Source: Symbiodinium natans (lineage: Eukaryota > Sar > Dinophyceae > Suessiales > Symbiodiniaceae). From it: a DNA stretch of 64,000 nt. Both the position numbers and the translations under genes were made by a program. Location of the stretch: assembly GCA_905221605.1 (NCBI GenBank), contig CAJNDS010001269.1:498501-562500 (forward strand), written 5' to 3'. Positions 62,472 to 64,000 of the stretch are shown piece after piece. The number at the start of each line of letters is the position of its first letter. Positions within the stretch are counted from its first letter, which is position 1. The notes beneath the pieces are model-generated. The model searched no databases. It was not told the origin of the DNA and saw nothing but the letters and a program-made list of their open reading frames with translations.

Positions 62472-62555
62472 AGGGTTTAGGGTTTAGGGTTTAGGGTTTA
62501 GGGTTTAGGGTTTAGGGTTTGGGGTTTGGGGTTTAGGGTTTAGGGTTTCGGGTCG
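62472..62555 (+). repeat. Interstitial telomeric array (TTTAGGG)n
   Basis: About eleven units including two adjacent TTTGGGG and one TTTCGGG. Confidence 0.95.
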
Positions 62556-62610
62556 AGGAGCCAATGTTGACAGCGAGCCATTCGGGAGCGCCCAGAATGA
62601 TGTGAGTAGT

Positions 62611-62754
62611 TTGGGATGTTCCCCTTATACCATCAGTCCTCAACTTTTTAGGGTTTAGGGTTTAGGGTTTAGGATTTAGGGTTTAGGGTTAGAGGGATGC
62701 ACCCCTTCTGATAGTCCCTATTAAGGACTGTTAGTATAAGGGGGAACGTCCCAA
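62611..62754. mobile_element. Family B element (copy 4) containing a telomeric array
   Basis: Outer arms TTGGGATGTTCCCCTTATAC and GTATAAGGGGGAACGTCCCAA are well preserved. Inner stem AGTCCTCAA pairs with TTAAGGACT. Between them 62645-62693 is TTTAGGG/TTTAGGA units. Compared with B3, the array lies near the TCCCTGATTAAGGACT side of the centre. The element is about 144 bp instead of about 97-102 bp. Confidence 0.75.
62645..62693 (+). repeat. Telomeric array (TTTAGGG)n inside element B4
   Basis: About seven units, one reading TTTAGGA, ending TTAGGGTTAGAGGG. Confidence 0.95.
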
Positions 62755-63745
62755 TAATAGTTCTCAAAGTGAAGGTGCGGCACCCAAAAGGGACCCTAAT
62801 TTAGAGGCTGTAAGTCCCAAACCGAGGATTCGCAGCATGTGAACAGTATAGAGGATTTCGGACCACCCTACACCCTAAACCCTAAACCCTAAACCGTGTA
62901 GCATTTAGGGTTTAGGGATCTTCCGCAGCCGACTGGTCTCGTAGGGTTTAGGATTTAGGGCTGAGGGCTTAGGGGCCGTTTAGGATTCAGGGTTTAGGGC
63001 CGTTTAGGGCTTAGGATGTAGGGCTTCGGATTTGCTGCTTCTATCGGGCTCAGGTTCGCAGGGGGGATCATGATATCTCGTAAGTCGGCTAACACAAGAA
63101 GCGCTGAACAATGTTGGGACGTGAGGCTGTTGAAGTTTTCGGTTCAGGGTGCAGCCGCTTTGGCTTCGTGGTTGAGGGGTTCAAAAGGGCTTTCGGGCTT
63201 CAGAGCTCAAGATCTTGCGAGATTCGGGCTCGGAATTTGAACTCTCAGTGTGAAGTTTGAGAATTGGGCACCTTCTACCCCCTACTAGGGGGCTACAGGG
63301 GGTCTTGCCCAAAACCCGAAACCCCTCACCCCTCCCCAATGCCCTGCAGTTCAAGATTCGAAGGACGAAGCGCTGCCAACCCCCAAGCCAGTCGTGGTGT
63401 CATCTATGTTTTTGGTTTGTCCCGCTGCTCATGGAAAAGAACAGGTGGTCCCTCTGCCGTGGACAACTTTGCCCCCTGTGGATGTCCCGTCTTTGTCTTC
63501 TAATGCATGAGATATACGTATATACTTCATCCATGCAGCCTTCACCCCTAATCAGCTAAACCCCGAACGACACTAATCTCAAACCCCGAACCCCTACACC
63601 TACCACAGCCTTATGGAGTTTACCATGCACCAGAAGTAAGCGCGCTGGAGGGTTTGCGTTTTCTGGCGGGGCCTGATCTGCCAGCTTGTAGTTGTCCAAC
63701 ATCATGTTCAACGCCTCGGGGCCATTGAGATTGAGGGTTGACGGT
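62755..63745. other. Spacer with short telomeric words
   Basis: Short blocks at 62870-62920 (CCCTAAA then TTTAGGG) and 62942-63030 (degenerate). Open frames at 63257-63559 (100 codons) have no recognisable domain. No gene called. Confidence 0.4.
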
Positions 63746-63749
63746 GCCA

Positions 63750-63832
63750 TTGAGAATAAGAGCGAGAGGGAGAGGGAGAGGAAGAGGGAGAGGGAGAGGG
63801 ACAGAGAGAGAGAGAGAGACACAGAAAGATAA
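63750..63832 (+). repeat. Polypurine tract (GAGAGG)n
   Basis: GAGAGGGAGAGGAAGAGGGAG followed by GAGAGAGAGA. Resembles the tract at 1.1 kb. A G13 run lies at 63923-63935. Confidence 0.92.
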
Positions 63833-64000
63833 AAGAGATGGAATAGAGACAAGGGTCAAGGGGGGGGCTTTTCGGGCTTAAGGCTTTGGGGTTTAAGCTG
63901 CGGGCGGATAAGGTGTGGAGGCGGGGGGGGGGGGGTTGAGAGTTTGGAGCTTCATTGCATCTCAGCCCATTAAGTCTTCACCCTGCGGTCATAGGCTCCC

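Noticed and set aside
1-64000. A CRISPR array, bacterial operon or integrated virus
   Set aside because: No direct-repeat/spacer periodicity of 25-40 bp with unique spacers, no recognisable prokaryotic or viral protein, and the repeats are telomeric or TIR type.

Overview
The window looks like eukaryotic nuclear DNA, very poor in genes and very rich in repeats. Its dominant signal is the heptamer TTTAGGG (CCCTAAA on the other strand). It occurs in dozens of interstitial blocks, from a few units to almost 300 bp, in both orientations, separated by a few hundred bases of other sequence. TTTAGGG-type telomeres are known from land plants, many green algae, dinoflagellates and chromerids. Dense short inverted-repeat elements, long G/C homopolymers and absence of recognisable genes make me lean weakly to an algal or alveolate protist; the sequence alone does not settle this. 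I found no rRNA, tRNA, CRISPR, bacterial or viral gene, and no CDS I would call with confidence. Nearly all long open frames are made by microsatellites or run into telomeric repeats, which translate as LNPKP or GLGFRV type strings.

Between the telomeric blocks I recognise at least eight families of short, non-coding, terminal-inverted-repeat (TIR) elements of about 90-140 bp, resembling non-autonomous DNA transposons (MITEs), found by comparing copies inside the window. I label them A (1.4, 8.1, 18.4, 58.6, 59.9 kb), B (4.3, 4.9, 60.4, 62.6 kb), C (11.8, 14.5, 16.4, 17.9, 25.4, 38.5, 41.5, 50.9, 51.6 kb), D (13.2, 19.1, 24.4, 40.1, 40.8, 56.7 kb), E (21.1, 24.3 kb), F (6.1, 61.4, 62.3 kb), H (6.9, 19.2, 50.1 kb) and J (11.1, 42.3 kb). 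None carries a transposase. Several carry one telomere-like heptamer in their interior. In three copies (A at 58.6 kb, B at 62.6 kb, D at 40.8 kb) a telomeric array sits inside the element, and other copies abut an array. This is the most interesting pattern here: mobile elements and telomeric repeats appear to seed, interrupt or spread one another.

Layout. 0-7 kb: telomeric arrays, a polypurine tract, and elements A1, B1, B2, F1, H1. 7-20 kb: TTTAGGG and TTTGGGG arrays, elements A4, J1, C3, D1, C4, C5, A2, and a D2-H2 pair. 20-27 kb: a possible exon at 20.4 kb, dense variant telomeric arrays, E1, an E2-D4 pair, C6 and a 23-bp minisatellite. 27-28.3 kb: a telomere-free island that may be a decayed gene. 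28.7-36 kb: GAT, GGT, CCCTATAAA and TATTTATG repeats among arrays, with one divergent array pair and one head-to-head junction. 36-47 kb: the longest telomeric arrays (37.8, 40.5 kb), elements C1, D5, D6, C7, J2, a 42-bp higher-order repeat and a second head-to-head junction. 47-59 kb: arrays of variant heptamers, H3, C8, C2, a roughly 97-bp tandem repeat at 53 kb and D3. 58.6-64 kb: A3, A5, B3, F2, F3, B4 and a closing polypurine tract.

Strand convention for telomeric arrays: '+' means TTTAGGG reads on the given strand, '-' means CCCTAAA does. Ends of arrays and elements were read by eye and may be off by a few bases.
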